From an uncultured Caldisericota bacterium (GTDB lineage: Bacteria; Caldisericota; Caldisericia; Cryosericales; Cryosericaceae): a DNA stretch of 64,000 bases. The stretch is from positions 1 to 64,000 of the forward strand of contig CAIQIK010000020.1 in assembly GCA_903871855.1 (NCBI GenBank), in the 5' to 3' direction. The notes under the pieces were generated by a model. The model saw only the letters and a program-made list of their open reading frames with translations, was not told the DNA's origin and ran no database searches. Positions 1 through 9,237 of this stretch are shown here, piece by piece. How positions within the stretch are numbered: position 1 is the stretch's first letter; every line of letters starts with the position of its first letter. The translations under genes and the position numbers were made by a program.

Positions 1-706
1 CGAATGGGTGCAACGTAATTGTTACAACGATGAATAGAGCTGTAAGTCCAATGAGGAGAATTCCCAGAGCCACCTCATTCGGCGTCTTGCGCCGCGAAGA
101 GCTCTCAACCATCGCGATCATCTGGTCCAGAAACGTATCACCCATATTGGCCGTGATACGCAGGCGAATAGTCCCGGACAATACGCGGGTCCCGCCGGTA
201 ACACCAGTGCGGTCTCCTCCTGACTCACGGATTACGGGTGCTGACTCGCCGGTTACGGCTGATTCATCAATCAATGCTACGCCTTCGACAATCTCGCCAT
301 CGCTGGGGATTGTCTCGTTGTCACTGACGACAACCGTATCTCCCTTGATGAGGTCAGTAGCTGCCACAGTCTCCGTGGTTCCATCTAAACGAAGACGGTT
401 GGCAACTGCTTCGTTGCGAGTCTTCCTGAGCGAATCAGCCTGCGCCTTTCCACGCCCTTCCGCGAGTGCCTCCGCGAAATTGGCAAACAGGACTGTAGAC
501 CAGAGCCACAGCGAAATCTGCAGATTGAACCAGAAGCCTGTGTGTTGAAAAGCGCTGATAACAGCAATAACGGTTGTAATAATCGAGCCAAACTCCACGA
601 CGAACATGACTGGATTTCGCCATAGAGTACGAGGATCAAGTTTCTGGAACGCGTCGCGGACAGCTTTGCGCACCACGGATGGGTCAAGCATACCTTTCTT
701 TCTCAT
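1..706 (-). CDS. kdpB: KdpB, K+-transporting ATPase ATP-binding subunit (N-terminal part; runs off the window)
   Basis: This is the P-type ATPase subunit of the high-affinity potassium pump KdpFABC. Only the first 235 codons are in the window. Reading the minus strand from ATG at 706 gives MRKKGMLDPSVV, then the first membrane helices and the actuator domain with the TGESAPV motif that matches the family TGES loop. The phosphorylation-site aspartate lies beyond the window. GGAGGG sits just before the start. It lies 16 bp downstream of kdpA on the same strand, so the two are co-transcribed, and kdpC is expected next, outside the window. Confidence 0.95.
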   Translation of the reverse strand, partial: MRKKGMLDPSVVRKAVRDAFQKLDPRTLWRNPVMFVVEFGSIITTVIAVISAFQHTGFWFNLQISLWLWSTVLFANFAEALAEGRGKAQADSLRKTRNEAVANRLRLDGTTETVAATDLIKGDTVVVSDNETIPSDGEIVEGVALIDESAVTGESAPVIRESGGDRTGVTGGTRVLSGTIRLRITANMGDTFLDQMIAMVESSSRRKTPNEVALGILLIGLTALFIVVTITLHPF

Positions 707-722
707 TTGTCCCTCCGAGGCC

Positions 723-2411
723 CTAATGGAGTTTCAGAAACTCAAGCAGCGGACCGAGAACCAAGGGTGAGAAATAGGTCAATCCGCCCACAATAACGAT
801 AACAAAAATCAACATGAACACGAACAAGGAGCTGGTTGTCGAGAACGTTACGCTTGATTGAACTCTTTTCTTTGCTGCTACCGACCCAGCAACAGCAAGA
901 GCGGGAAGAATGGTGGCGAAACGGCCGACAAGCATCAGCAGTGCAAGCCCAATGTTGTAGAAGGGTGTGTTTGCATTGAGCCCTGCAAAGGCTGAACCGT
1001 TATTCCCGGCTGCGGATGCACATGCATAGATAATCTCGGTCATTCCGTGGGAGCCGCCGTTTCCAACAGAAGCAACGGCGGAGGGAACGGAGAAAGAAAG
1101 ACCGGCCATAAGAAGCATGGCGATCGGAGGTCCAAGAAGTCCGATAACAGCCATGATCATTTCACGTGGTTCAAGCTTTTTCCCCAGATATTCGGGGGTT
1201 CGACCGATCATGAGTCCAACAATAAACAGCGTCAGAATGACATAGAGGAGCATCCCGACTAGCCCGACACCGACTCCACCGAAGATAACTTCACCAACTG
1301 TCATGTTGAAAACCATGATCAGGCCGGGGATGGGCGTGAAACTGTCGTGCATTGAATTAACGGCACCGCAAGAAGTCACCGTCGTCGACTCAGCAAAAAG
1401 GGTCGACATGATCGGGCCGAATCGCTGCTCTTTCCCCTCCATATTGACGCCGCCTGTCACACCGGCTTGTGCAAGGACAGGATTCCCTGCGAGCTCGTAA
1501 TGAAGTGAAATTCCCAACCCAATGCTGAACATGATCAGCATTGCCAAGAACAGAGCAGTACCCTGTTTTCGGTCGCCAAGCATTTCGCCAAACGTGAACG
1601 GCAATGCAGCCGGTATGAGAAGAAAGGATAGAACCGCAAGCATATCTGTAAGGGGATTTGAACTTTCAAAGGGGTGAGCCGCATTGGCGTTAAAGAATCC
1701 GCCCCCGTTGGTGCCGACATGCTTGATAGCCACCTGGGAAGCCGCTGGCCCTACTGCAATGCGCTGGACCTGACCTTCAAGCGTGGTGACTGACAACGTT
1801 GGCCGCAGCGTCTGAACGGTTCCCTGGGAGACCAGAATCAGGGACAGTACCAGTGCCATTGGGAGCAGAACGTACACAAGAGCTCGTGTCAGATCTACCC
1901 AGAAACAGCCAATGCTGTTTGTGGATCGGCGAACAAAACCACGGATAAGTGCTATCGCCACGGAAATACCGGTGGCCGCCGAAAGGAAATTCTGCACGGT
2001 CATGCCCAGCATTTGTGTCAGATAGCTCATCGTTGTTTCGCCGCTGTAGGATTGCCAATTGGTATTTGTCATGAATGAAACAGCCGCATTGAAAGCCGTG
2101 TCAAGTCGTACGGCTCCCAAGTGTTGTGGGTTTCCAGGCAACCATTGCTGAACAAGCTGAAGGATGAACAGAAAACACAGCCCGAGAGCATTGAAGAGAA
2201 GAAGGCTGACCGCATATTGCTTCCATGTCTGCTCTTCATCTCGTTGAACGCCGAAAATGCGCAGCAGCCAGCGCTCAACGCCGCCGGCGAGTGGTGTCAG
2301 AAATGTATGCTGTCCCTGAAAGACACGGGCCAGATACCGGCCCAGAAACACTGCGCATATGGTCAGAACAGCAATGAAGGGCACAATAGCCACAAGGATT
2401 CGTTCAAGCAT
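723..2411 (-). CDS. kdpA: KdpA, K+-binding channel-like subunit of the Kdp ATPase
   Basis: KdpA is the potassium-selective membrane subunit of the ATP-driven Kdp uptake system. The 562-residue protein has the family length and about ten hydrophobic segments. Four pore-loop regions are visible, including MTNTNWQSYSGE, GTNGGGFFNANAAHPFE, ESTTVTSCGAVNSMHD and SAAGNNGSAFAG, the four repeats that form the selectivity filter. The in-frame GTG three bases upstream is also open. I prefer ATG at 2411, nine bases after GGAGG. No kdpF is recognisable upstream. Kdp is normally induced by K+ limitation through KdpDE, and no KdpDE genes are in the window. Confidence 0.97.
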   Translation of the reverse strand: MLERILVAIVPFIAVLTICAVFLGRYLARVFQGQHTFLTPLAGGVERWLLRIFGVQRDEEQTWKQYAVSLLLFNALGLCFLFILQLVQQWLPGNPQHLGAVRLDTAFNAAVSFMTNTNWQSYSGETTMSYLTQMLGMTVQNFLSAATGISVAIALIRGFVRRSTNSIGCFWVDLTRALVYVLLPMALVLSLILVSQGTVQTLRPTLSVTTLEGQVQRIAVGPAASQVAIKHVGTNGGGFFNANAAHPFESSNPLTDMLAVLSFLLIPAALPFTFGEMLGDRKQGTALFLAMLIMFSIGLGISLHYELAGNPVLAQAGVTGGVNMEGKEQRFGPIMSTLFAESTTVTSCGAVNSMHDSFTPIPGLIMVFNMTVGEVIFGGVGVGLVGMLLYVILTLFIVGLMIGRTPEYLGKKLEPREMIMAVIGLLGPPIAMLLMAGLSFSVPSAVASVGNGGSHGMTEIIYACASAAGNNGSAFAGLNANTPFYNIGLALLMLVGRFATILPALAVAGSVAAKKRVQSSVTFSTTSSLFVFMLIFVIVIVGGLTYFSPLVLGPLLEFLKLH

Positions 2412-2519
2412 CACGACCAGCCTCCTCTGAAGACCCCAGATCCTCAGCTGCTTCCAATGTCAAGAATATACGTGTATTGCCCGCCACTGCAACGATTCGC
2501 GACAAGGTACAAAGACGCT

Positions 2520-2549
2520 ATTATACCGTATTGACTGTGGAACAATGAA
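2520..2549 (-). promoter_or_regulatory. Probable kdp promoter
   Basis: On the minus strand there is a perfect TATAAT (2520-2525) with only a weak -35 (TTCATT, 2544-2549, 18-bp spacing). It lies about 110 bp upstream of kdpA, so the kdp message has a leader of about 100 nt. The rest of the 2412-2734 gap holds the divergent promoter of the ABC exporter and nothing else I recognise. Confidence 0.4.
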
Positions 2550-2612
2550 CGGTTGCGAGGTAGCATTCACGGTTAGAGGCAGCATTCGCCTGGTTCCTGT
2601 GCTTGCCCTGAA

Positions 2613-2641
2613 TTGACAGCTCTCATATGTACTGGTAAAAT
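2613..2641 (+). promoter_or_regulatory. Sigma70-type promoter of the ABC exporter operon
   Basis: TTGACA at 2613-2618, a 17-bp spacer and TAAAAT at 2636-2641. This is near-consensus and lies about 95 bp before the ATPase start codon. Confidence 0.7.
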
Positions 2642-2734
2642 CAGCATTCCTGGTGGTTCTTGTTCACCGCTGGGGCGCAGCTATATGTGCGCAATCGTGT
2701 CAGCCGTGGACAGGGTTGACAGGGGAGGTAACAT

Positions 2735-3460
2735 ATGGAAAAGGCACTCGTTGTAGAAAACCTGAAGAAGAGTTATGGCAAGTTCGAGGCACTGCACGGT
2801 ATCAGCTTTGAGGTGGCGCCCGGAGAGATCTTCGCGCTCATCGGACCCAACGGCGCCGGCAAAACCACGGCGCTGCGTATTGTGGCAACCATTTTGCAGC
2901 CGACGTCTGGGACGGCACAGGTCTACGGGATGGACGTCCAGAAGGATGCAGCCCGGATACGCGAGATCATCAGCTACCTGCCCGAGGAGGCCGGCGCCTA
3001 CAAGAACCTGACGGGCCTTGGATACCTGACCTTCATGGCAGAACTGTTTGCTTCCGACCCTGCGACACAGCGCGAGTATGTCCAGAGAGCTTCGGACATC
3101 ACTGGGTTGGGCGAGCGGTTGCGTGACAAGATAGGCACGTACAGCAAGGGTATGACGCGCAAGCTGCTTCTGTCGCGAGCCGTCATGACGCGGCCGAAAC
3201 TGGCCATCATCGACGAACCGACGAGCGGTCTCGACGTGGTTGCCGCCATCGATATCCGTGAGTCCATTCGCAGGGCGGCAGCCGATGGTATGGCTGTGCT
3301 GCTGTCCAGTCACAACATGCTGGAGATCGAGTACTTGTCGGACCGTGTGGCCGTTATCGACAAAGGCACGATCCATGATGTGGGAACACCCCAGGGGCTC
3401 AAGGAGAAATATGGTAAGGCAAACCTTGAAGAGGTTTTTGTTCAGGTGGTGAGGCAATGA
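2735..3460 (+). CDS. ABC transporter ATPase, NatA-like
   Basis: Cytoplasmic ATPase of an ABC-2 type exporter. The 241-residue protein has Walker A GPNGAGKTT (about residues 37-45), a YSKGM signature in place of LSGGQ (usual in NatA-like ATPases), Walker B LAIIDEPTSGLD and the H-loop SSHNM. A strong site, GGGGAGGTAACAT, precedes the ATG. It overlaps the next gene, the permease, by four bases, so they form one unit. NatA relatives export Na+ or drugs. The substrate here cannot be read from sequence. Confidence 0.9.
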   Translation: MEKALVVENLKKSYGKFEALHGISFEVAPGEIFALIGPNGAGKTTALRIVATILQPTSGTAQVYGMDVQKDAARIREIISYLPEEAGAYKNLTGLGYLTFMAELFASDPATQREYVQRASDITGLGERLRDKIGTYSKGMTRKLLLSRAVMTRPKLAIIDEPTSGLDVVAAIDIRESIRRAAADGMAVLLSSHNMLEIEYLSDRVAVIDKGTIHDVGTPQGLKEKYGKANLEEVFVQVVRQ

Positions 3461-4794
3461 GGAGATTCTTCGTCGTACTGAGAAAAGAACTGAAAGAAAT
3501 GCTCACATGGCAGACCTTGATTCCTATCCTGCTGGTCGTGGTGATCTACAGCTTTCTGGGCAGGGTTATCAACCAGGAGCAGAAGAAGCAGGCCGCTCCT
3601 CAGGCTCTTGTTGTCGTGGACCTCGACCACAGCCAGATATCGGAGATGCTTGCCGGCATCCTCACAAAGGCGAACTTCAAGGTCACCACGTACACGGAGG
3701 GCGTCGTCGGCGATATCGTCCGCAAGGTGGCATCCGAGAAGGGCGCCGCGGTGCTCGTCATCCCACAGGGGTTTGAAGCAGGCATCAACGCGCGGAAGCC
3801 GCAGACGGTCCAGACCTATACGATCCTCCGCAGCTTCTCGCTGCTGGGCATGCAAGGGACGTTCAAGCTTGACGCAGCGCTGACTGCCATGAACGACGCT
3901 ATCGGGGACATGTACATCAAGACCGGCGCTCCCGGGCTGGATCCTGCCGTCGTCAAGCACGTCATCAGCGCGCAGTCGTTTGTAACGGTAGGGACAACAT
4001 CGGCAGAAGGCGACCCTCAGGCACTTGTGAGCGTCGTCATGCAGCAGACCATGGTCATACCGATCGTCCTCACGCTGGTGATCATTCTGGCTTCTCAGAT
4101 GATCGCTGCTTCGATTGCTGGTGAGAAGGAGAACAAGACCCTCGAGACGCTGCTTTCTACACCCGTTGCGCGTGGCGCTCTGGTCACGGCCAAGATGATG
4201 GCCTCTGGTATCGTGGCGCTGATTTCCGCCGCTGCATACATGGTTGGCATGAAGAGCTACATGGGCAGTCTCATCGGGACCAGCAGTGGAACCTCGACAA
4301 CTGTCGGCCAGGCGATCCAGAAGCTTGGCCTGATTCTCGATCTCCGCGGCTACGTTCTTCTCGGTCTGAGTGTGTTCGCCGGTATCATGGTAGCTCTCTC
4401 CATCGCCGTCATCCTGGGAGCGTTCGCTGAGGACCTCAAGAGCGTGCAGATCCTCATCACGCCGCTCATGATGATGGTTCTACTGCCCTACCTGATGACC
4501 ATGTTCATTGACATCAACACGACATCGCCCGTCCTGAAATGGTTCATCTACGCCATCCCGTTCTCGCACCCATTCCTGGCAGCTCAGTTCATCTTCGCCC
4601 ACAACTTTGCGATGGTTGTCGCAGGCATTGTCTACCAGTTTGCGTTGTTCCTCGTATTAGCTACGGTTGCAGCTCGCATCTTCTCGACTGACCGCATCCT
4701 GACCATGAAGCTCAATACAGCACGTCGCGGGTCAGGTTTGGGCGGCTGGACTCTGGTGCGGGAAGGCATCAGCCTCCGCATACGGCGCAAGTAG
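3457..4794 (+). CDS. ABC-2 type permease, NatB-like
   Basis: Membrane partner of the upstream ATPase. The 445-residue protein begins with a cytoplasmic segment and one helix (IPILLVVVIYSFLG), followed by a large extracytoplasmic domain of roughly 170 residues. About five further helices follow near residues 190-415. The motif AGEKENKTLETLLSTPV after the second helix is typical of NatB/CcmB-like ABC-2 permeases. Translation is coupled to the ATPase through ATGA. A strong terminator follows. Sodium export is a reasonable guess given the Na+ pump elsewhere in the window, but it is inference. Confidence 0.88.
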   Translation: MRRFFVVLRKELKEMLTWQTLIPILLVVVIYSFLGRVINQEQKKQAAPQALVVVDLDHSQISEMLAGILTKANFKVTTYTEGVVGDIVRKVASEKGAAVLVIPQGFEAGINARKPQTVQTYTILRSFSLLGMQGTFKLDAALTAMNDAIGDMYIKTGAPGLDPAVVKHVISAQSFVTVGTTSAEGDPQALVSVVMQQTMVIPIVLTLVIILASQMIAASIAGEKENKTLETLLSTPVARGALVTAKMMASGIVALISAAAYMVGMKSYMGSLIGTSSGTSTTVGQAIQKLGLILDLRGYVLLGLSVFAGIMVALSIAVILGAFAEDLKSVQILITPLMMMVLLPYLMTMFIDINTTSPVLKWFIYAIPFSHPFLAAQFIFAHNFAMVVAGIVYQFALFLVLATVAARIFSTDRILTMKLNTARRGSGLGGWTLVREGISLRIRRK

Positions 4795-4814
4795 CACCAC
4801 CGTTCTGCTCTGTC

Positions 4815-4844
4815 AAAACCCCCGACCGTGAGGTCGGGGGTTTT
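4815..4844. terminator. Bidirectional intrinsic terminator
   Basis: A 13-bp perfect stem (AAAACCCCCGACC paired with GGTCGGGGGTTTT) around a GTGA tetraloop. It has T-runs on both sides and sits between the convergent ABC permease and esterase genes. Confidence 0.93.
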
Positions 4845-4875
4845 GTGGTTCCGGCTGGAGCAAGAAGAACGAAGC

Positions 4876-5643
4876 TCAGACTTGCTGTCCTCGCACCAGT
4901 GTAATGAATTGCTCGATGCCGGCCGCAATCCTCTCGCGGTCGTAGTCGATGGTGGCGCAGTGGTAGGAACGCTCAAGTGTGATCACGCTCTTGATGCGGC
5001 TGTTGACGTGGCCCAGAATGTACTCCGCGTTGCGCGGCGGGACGACGTGGTCCTGCATCGAGCGGAAGGAAAGGAGTGGCTGCGTAACCATGCCGAGGTC
5101 CTCCCGCACGCCTTGCATGAGGCGTTTGAACTGGTAGACGGCTTCCAGGGAGTTGAATCCAAGATCTGGGAGCATGGCGTCCTGATCGGCGACGTCGGGA
5201 GGTCCTTTGGCCTGATTCTTCTGGAAGTGTCGCAATATCGGGACCAATCTCATCTTGGGGTTGTCTACATAGACGGGCGCGTTGATGGTGACAAGCCCTG
5301 CGATCTCGGGTCGGTGTTCTCCCAAGTACAGCGTGAGGGTCCCACCCATTGACAACCCAGCGACGAAGATGGTCTTGCCCATCGTGTGTGCTTCGTCGAG
5401 TCCCGCAAGAGCGTCATGCTGCCAAGACTCCGACGTGGCAAGCTCCAGCTCCTCCCACGTCTTGCCATGGCCCGTGAGTAACGGGGCGACAACCGAAATG
5501 CCGTGTGCAGCCAGGTAATCAGCGAGAAACCACAGGTCACGAGCAGGTGCTCCGGTCAAGCCGTGCAGCAGGAGGCAAGCTGTGTCTGAGCCTGCCTGGC
5601 GGCGGATTGGGGCTGCCGAGCTCGTGTCAAACGGCAGGGCCAT
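4876..5643 (-). CDS. Alpha/beta hydrolase, carboxylesterase/monoacylglycerol lipase type
   Basis: A 255-residue soluble serine hydrolase resembling Est30-type carboxylesterases. The oxyanion-hole motif HGLTG is at residues 27-31 and the nucleophile Ser98 is in GLSMGG. An acid residue lies in SMQDHVVPP near residue 200, and the catalytic His is in SYHCATIDYDRE near 228. There is no signal peptide. Its first 17 bases overlap the end of the upstream MFS transporter gene and no clear ribosome site is seen, so translation is probably coupled. The pairing suggests that an imported ester or glycoside is hydrolysed inside the cell. The substrate is unknown. Confidence 0.85.
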   Translation of the reverse strand: MALPFDTSSAAPIRRQAGSDTACLLLHGLTGAPARDLWFLADYLAAHGISVVAPLLTGHGKTWEELELATSESWQHDALAGLDEAHTMGKTIFVAGLSMGGTLTLYLGEHRPEIAGLVTINAPVYVDNPKMRLVPILRHFQKNQAKGPPDVADQDAMLPDLGFNSLEAVYQFKRLMQGVREDLGMVTQPLLSFRSMQDHVVPPRNAEYILGHVNSRIKSVITLERSYHCATIDYDRERIAAGIEQFITLVRGQQV

Positions 5644-6988
5644 GAGCAGGAATTACCTGGTTTGATGAGGATGCTGGCTTGTCTTCAGGCCGCATAAAGA
5701 GCATGCAGACCGCCGCGAGCACGAAGAAGATTCCCGCGTATGGGAACATGACTGACATCGTGCCGCCGGCGAGGTCGGCGATGCGGCCGACCAGTGGAGG
5801 GCTGACGATGCTGGCAGCCTGAGAGAAGAAGTAGTAGACACCGGTCAGGGCTCCGACCATCTCGAGGTCCCCCATATCCAGAACGGTTGGCAGTGAGTTG
5901 ATATTGACAAGGGCCCAGGACAAGCCTCCCAGCAGGAAAACCGCGAGTCCGGTCGTGGTGGCGATGCCAAATGCCAGCAGCAGGACCATGATCGTGACAC
6001 CAACCAGACCGATAAGAATGGTAGTCTTTCGCCCCAGAGCTTTGCCGATATACCCTGCAGGAATCGCCAGGAGCATGAACGCGACGGAGAAGATGCCGAG
6101 GTTGGTCTTGGCACTTGCTTCGGAGGTCTGGCGAACCTTCTCCAGCTGAGCAACAGCAGAGGGATCCGTGGGTGTTGCCGTCCCAAGTTTGGCAATCAGG
6201 GTCTTGACTGCAGGACCCTCATAGTGCATAAACGTCGGATAGTATGTTTCGATGGCATTGTAAGCGATGAACCAGAAGAAGATGGCCAGGCAGATGAGCA
6301 TGAGACTACGGTATTTGGGAGTCCACATCTTGCGAAGCAGCGAGAAGTCAGCATGCTCTGACTGTGGGGCCTTGCGGTCAAGCGAGTCACGTGTTTCATT
6401 GATCGACACAAACATGATGACGGCAGCAACCAGCACTGCTGCTCCTGCAATGGCAAACCCCAGTGGCCTGTTGGTCGTCGAGATCTTGCCGACAACGAAG
6501 TACACGAGCAGAGACCCGAATCCTCCCATGAAGTTGATGACGCCGTTGGCCGGTGAGCGCTCTTCCGGTGGAACGAGGTCCGGCATCAGAGCAATGATGG
6601 GTGATCGCGAAATACCCATACAGACGTTCATCAAAAACAGAACAAGAATGAACACGACAAGAGATGTTGCGCTTGAGCCAAACCAGAGTGGAATCCATGG
6701 AACCAGCGCAAATAAAACAGCTCCCAAAGGCAGTGTCGAGATGATGAATGGCATGCGGCGACCAATGCGCGTCCAGATGTGATCCGACCAGAAACCGACC
6801 AGCGGAATGAGCGAAATAGCCAGGATGTTGTCGATATTCATCACCCATCCGGATGCGCTGTATGGCAGGCTGTAGACGTTTTTCAGTAGTATGGGGATAT
6901 CCGAGTTGTAGAGCGACCAGAGGATCGAGATGCCGAAAAAGCCAAATCCAAGCAGGAAGATCTTGAGATAGGACGCCTTTCTTTTCAT
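5627..6988 (-). CDS. MFS transporter, sugar-cation symporter (SLC45/GPH-like)
   Basis: A 453-residue major facilitator protein with twelve predictable hydrophobic segments. The loop between helices 2 and 3, GFWSDHIWTRIGRRMPFI, matches the family signature, and its RxGRRMPFI form is common in disaccharide/SLC45-like symporters. A second copy, GKALGRKT, starts the C-terminal half. AAGGGGGAACAGGC precedes ATG. A perfect 22-bp inverted repeat lies 22 bp upstream and may be its operator. It probably imports a sugar or related metabolite, with the overlapping esterase acting on it. Confidence 0.8.
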   Translation of the reverse strand: MKRKASYLKIFLLGFGFFGISILWSLYNSDIPILLKNVYSLPYSASGWVMNIDNILAISLIPLVGFWSDHIWTRIGRRMPFIISTLPLGAVLFALVPWIPLWFGSSATSLVVFILVLFLMNVCMGISRSPIIALMPDLVPPEERSPANGVINFMGGFGSLLVYFVVGKISTTNRPLGFAIAGAAVLVAAVIMFVSINETRDSLDRKAPQSEHADFSLLRKMWTPKYRSLMLICLAIFFWFIAYNAIETYYPTFMHYEGPAVKTLIAKLGTATPTDPSAVAQLEKVRQTSEASAKTNLGIFSVAFMLLAIPAGYIGKALGRKTTILIGLVGVTIMVLLLAFGIATTTGLAVFLLGGLSWALVNINSLPTVLDMGDLEMVGALTGVYYFFSQAASIVSPPLVGRIADLAGGTMSVMFPYAGIFFVLAAVCMLFMRPEDKPASSSNQVIPAHGPAV

Positions 6989-7010
6989 GCCTGTTCCCCC
7001 TTGTTGTGAT

Positions 7011-7032
7011 ATACCCCGGATCTCCGGGGTAT
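7011..7032 (-). promoter_or_regulatory. Perfect inverted repeat between pyk and the MFS gene (operator or attenuator hairpin)
   Basis: ATACCCCGGA-TC-TCCGGGGTAT, with 10-bp arms around 2 bp. There is no T-run on either side, so it is a poor terminator. It lies 22 bp before the transporter start codon, where a repressor site or a pyk mRNA 3' hairpin could be. Confidence 0.5.
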
Positions 7033-7087
7033 GGTGCTAAGCTCATTCTATACGTGTTGGTTGATTTGCAATGCCTGGGGAGCGAGC

Positions 7088-8521
7088 CTAGTCCAGATCC
7101 TCGACCTTGATGAGATTCGTGCTGCCGGCGACACCGGCGTGTGACCCTGCAGTAATGATGATCTTGTCACCTCGCCGTGCCAGGTGAGACATGTGCGCCA
7201 TTGCGACGGCGGTGCGGAGGATGTGGTCGACACTCTCGAACTGCTGGACGACCATCGGGATGATGCCGAAGTACAGTGCAAGGCGGCGCTGGACCAGGTC
7301 ACTTGGCGTGAGAGCAAGGATGGGGGTGCAGGGGCGGTAGCGTGAGATCAGGATCGAAGTCCTGCCCGACTCTGTTGCGCAGACGATGAGCTTGGCTCCG
7401 ACGGTCTGAGCCGTGCGGACGGCGGCATGGGCGATCGCATCCGATGTGTCCGAAGCAGGCACGGTATCGCGGGCTTCCATGGCGGTCCAGTACATCTTGC
7501 TTCGTTCAGTCGCCTCAATGATGCGTCCCATCATCTCGACGGTCTCCACGGGAAACTTACCCACTGCCGTCTCGTTGCTCAGCATGACGGCGTCTGTTCC
7601 GTCGAAGATAGCGTTGGCCACGTCCGTCACCTCTGCTCGTGTTGGTGATGGATTCTCGACCATGGAATTGAGCATCTGGGTTGCCGTGATAACCGGTTTG
7701 CCCATTTGATTGCACAGGGCGATGAGTCGTTTCTGGATGATAGGGACTTCCTCGATAGGCAGCTCGACGCCGAGGTCTCCCCGGGCGACCATGATGCCGT
7801 TCGCCACGGCAAGGATGCTCTCGATGTTCTGGACGGCCTGCCACTTTTCCACCTTGACGATAATAGGAACGTGCGCTCCATGCGTTTCCATGAGGGTGAG
7901 GAGCTCGCGAACATCGTCCGATGTGCGCACAAACGAGAGAGCCACATAGTCGACGCCCACTCGCAGGCCGGTGACAAGATCGTGCCTGTCCTTCTCGGTG
8001 ATTGACGGGACATGGAGGTTCGACTGAGGGAAGTTGACCCCCTTGTGGTCTGAGAGTACTCCCCCCTTGAGGACGTCCGCCACGATGGTGTCGCCCCGGA
8101 TTTCTCGTGCCTTGAGGCGGATCAGGCCGTCATTGATGAAGATGAGTTCGCCAGCCCGCACCTCGGTAGCGAGAGGAGGGTAGTCTACGCTGGCTTGCTC
8201 GGCGTTGCCATCCACCATGCGGGTTGTAAGACGGAAGATGCCCCCGGTCATGACCTCACATGGTCCCTGGCTGAACGTCCCTAGGCGGATCTTCGGTCCC
8301 TGCAGATCCTGGAGGATGGCAAGTGGCAGATCGAGGTCGCCGCGGACCTTTTTCACGGCAGCAATCGTAGCTAGTCGTTCTTCGTCCGTGCCGTGTGAGA
8401 AGTTGATCCGAAAGACATCGACACCGCCCTCGGCGAGTGCTCGGACCATCTCTTCGGAATTCGTGGCTGGTCCGAGTGTGGCGACGATCTTGGTACGTTT
8501 GACGTTCATGTTTTCAGACAC
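7088..8521 (-). CDS. pyk: Pyruvate kinase
   Basis: Converts phosphoenolpyruvate and ADP to pyruvate and ATP in glycolysis. The 477-residue protein has the family order: TKIVATLGPAT at the N-terminus, FRINFSHGT, the K+/Mg2+-site region VARGDLGVELP and the signature ITATQMLNSM with PSPTRAEVTDVANA. A C-terminal domain of about 120 residues follows. The start is GTG at 8521, five bases after GGAGG. The next ATG, codon 5, lacks its own site. It supplies pyruvate for the Por complex encoded near 60 kb. Confidence 0.96.
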   Translation of the reverse strand: MSENMNVKRTKIVATLGPATNSEEMVRALAEGGVDVFRINFSHGTDEERLATIAAVKKVRGDLDLPLAILQDLQGPKIRLGTFSQGPCEVMTGGIFRLTTRMVDGNAEQASVDYPPLATEVRAGELIFINDGLIRLKAREIRGDTIVADVLKGGVLSDHKGVNFPQSNLHVPSITEKDRHDLVTGLRVGVDYVALSFVRTSDDVRELLTLMETHGAHVPIIVKVEKWQAVQNIESILAVANGIMVARGDLGVELPIEEVPIIQKRLIALCNQMGKPVITATQMLNSMVENPSPTRAEVTDVANAIFDGTDAVMLSNETAVGKFPVETVEMMGRIIEATERSKMYWTAMEARDTVPASDTSDAIAHAAVRTAQTVGAKLIVCATESGRTSILISRYRPCTPILALTPSDLVQRRLALYFGIIPMVVQQFESVDHILRTAVAMAHMSHLARRGDKIIITAGSHAGVAGSTNLIKVEDLD

Positions 8522-8593
8522 ATATTCCTCCGCATCCAGTACACCAACTGCCAGTCTCTAATACATGATAGTCCAACATTATCTGGCACAAAT

Positions 8594-8625
8594 GAAAATG
8601 GGCTCCGGACAGATGTCCGAAGCCC
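8594..8625 (-). terminator. Terminator-like hairpin after hsp20
   Basis: Eleven-base arms GGGCTCCGGAC and GTCCGAAGCCC with one internal mismatch and an AGAT loop. On the minus strand it is followed by ATTTTCATTTG. It separates hsp20 from pyk. Confidence 0.65.
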
Positions 8626-8645
8626 GAATCTGGCGTGATTGGTGC

Positions 8646-9137
8646 TTATTTGATCGCGATCTCCTTGGTTGAAGCTTCGGGCAGGGCCTTCTTGGGCAAC
8701 TCTAGCATGAGCACCCCGTTTTCATGCGTTGCGTTAATGTGCTCCTCGTCGACGTTAGAACCCAGCGGAATCTCGCGGTAGTAGCGGCCGTAGTAGCGTT
8801 CGGAGTAATAGTTGCCGGACTTCTTGTCGCCCTTCTCCGTTTCGGTCTTCGTTTCGGCTGAGATGGCCAGGACATTCTCCTTGACCTTGATGTGGATGTC
8901 CTTCTTGTCGATACCGGGCAGGTCCACCTTGACGGTGTACTTGGCAGCATCTTCCTGTACCTCGATTGCCGGTGCATAGAATTCACCCATGGGCGCCAGG
9001 TCGGAGCCCGGCTTGGTCGCAGCGGCAGGCAGTGCAGAGAAACGACGGCGGGGTTCACCCCAGAAGTTACCAAACAGACGGTCCATCTGCTCTTCGACCC
9101 TCTTCAACTCTTCAAACGGATCATATCGAATCATCAT
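8646..9137 (-). CDS. Hsp20/alpha-crystallin small heat-shock protein
   Basis: ATP-independent holdase that binds unfolding proteins. The protein has 163 residues from the start chosen here. An N-terminal arm (YDPFEELKRVEEQMDRLF) precedes the alpha-crystallin domain, about residues 50-140, with VKVDLPGIDKKDI, and the C-terminal part holds NGVLMLELPKK. An upstream GTG is open in frame but overlaps the ribosome site AAGGAGG, which is correctly spaced for the ATG at 9137. A CIRCE-like operator covers its promoter, which implies HrcA repression. Confidence 0.95.
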   Translation of the reverse strand: MMIRYDPFEELKRVEEQMDRLFGNFWGEPRRRFSALPAAATKPGSDLAPMGEFYAPAIEVQEDAAKYTVKVDLPGIDKKDIHIKVKENVLAISAETKTETEKGDKKSGNYYSERYYGRYYREIPLGSNVDEEHINATHENGVLMLELPKKALPEASTKEIAIK

Positions 9138-9208
9138 ACCGCACACCTCCTTGTAGGTTGGTTTTCCTGTCCAGGACCCTCATGCAATCCCGTTCAGGTA
9201 GCACAACT

Positions 9209-9237
9209 ATTATACAATTGGCAGTCATAATTGTTGA
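9209..9237 (-). promoter_or_regulatory. hsp20 promoter
   Basis: Minus-strand TCAACA (9232-9237), a 17-bp spacer and TATAAT (9209-9214). The CIRCE element overlaps the -35 box and spacer, so a bound repressor would block polymerase. Confidence 0.7.

Noticed and set aside
2681-3457. 258-codon ORF antisense to the NatA-like ATPase
   Set aside because: It is a shadow frame. The plus strand has a promoter, ribosome site and all ABC motifs.
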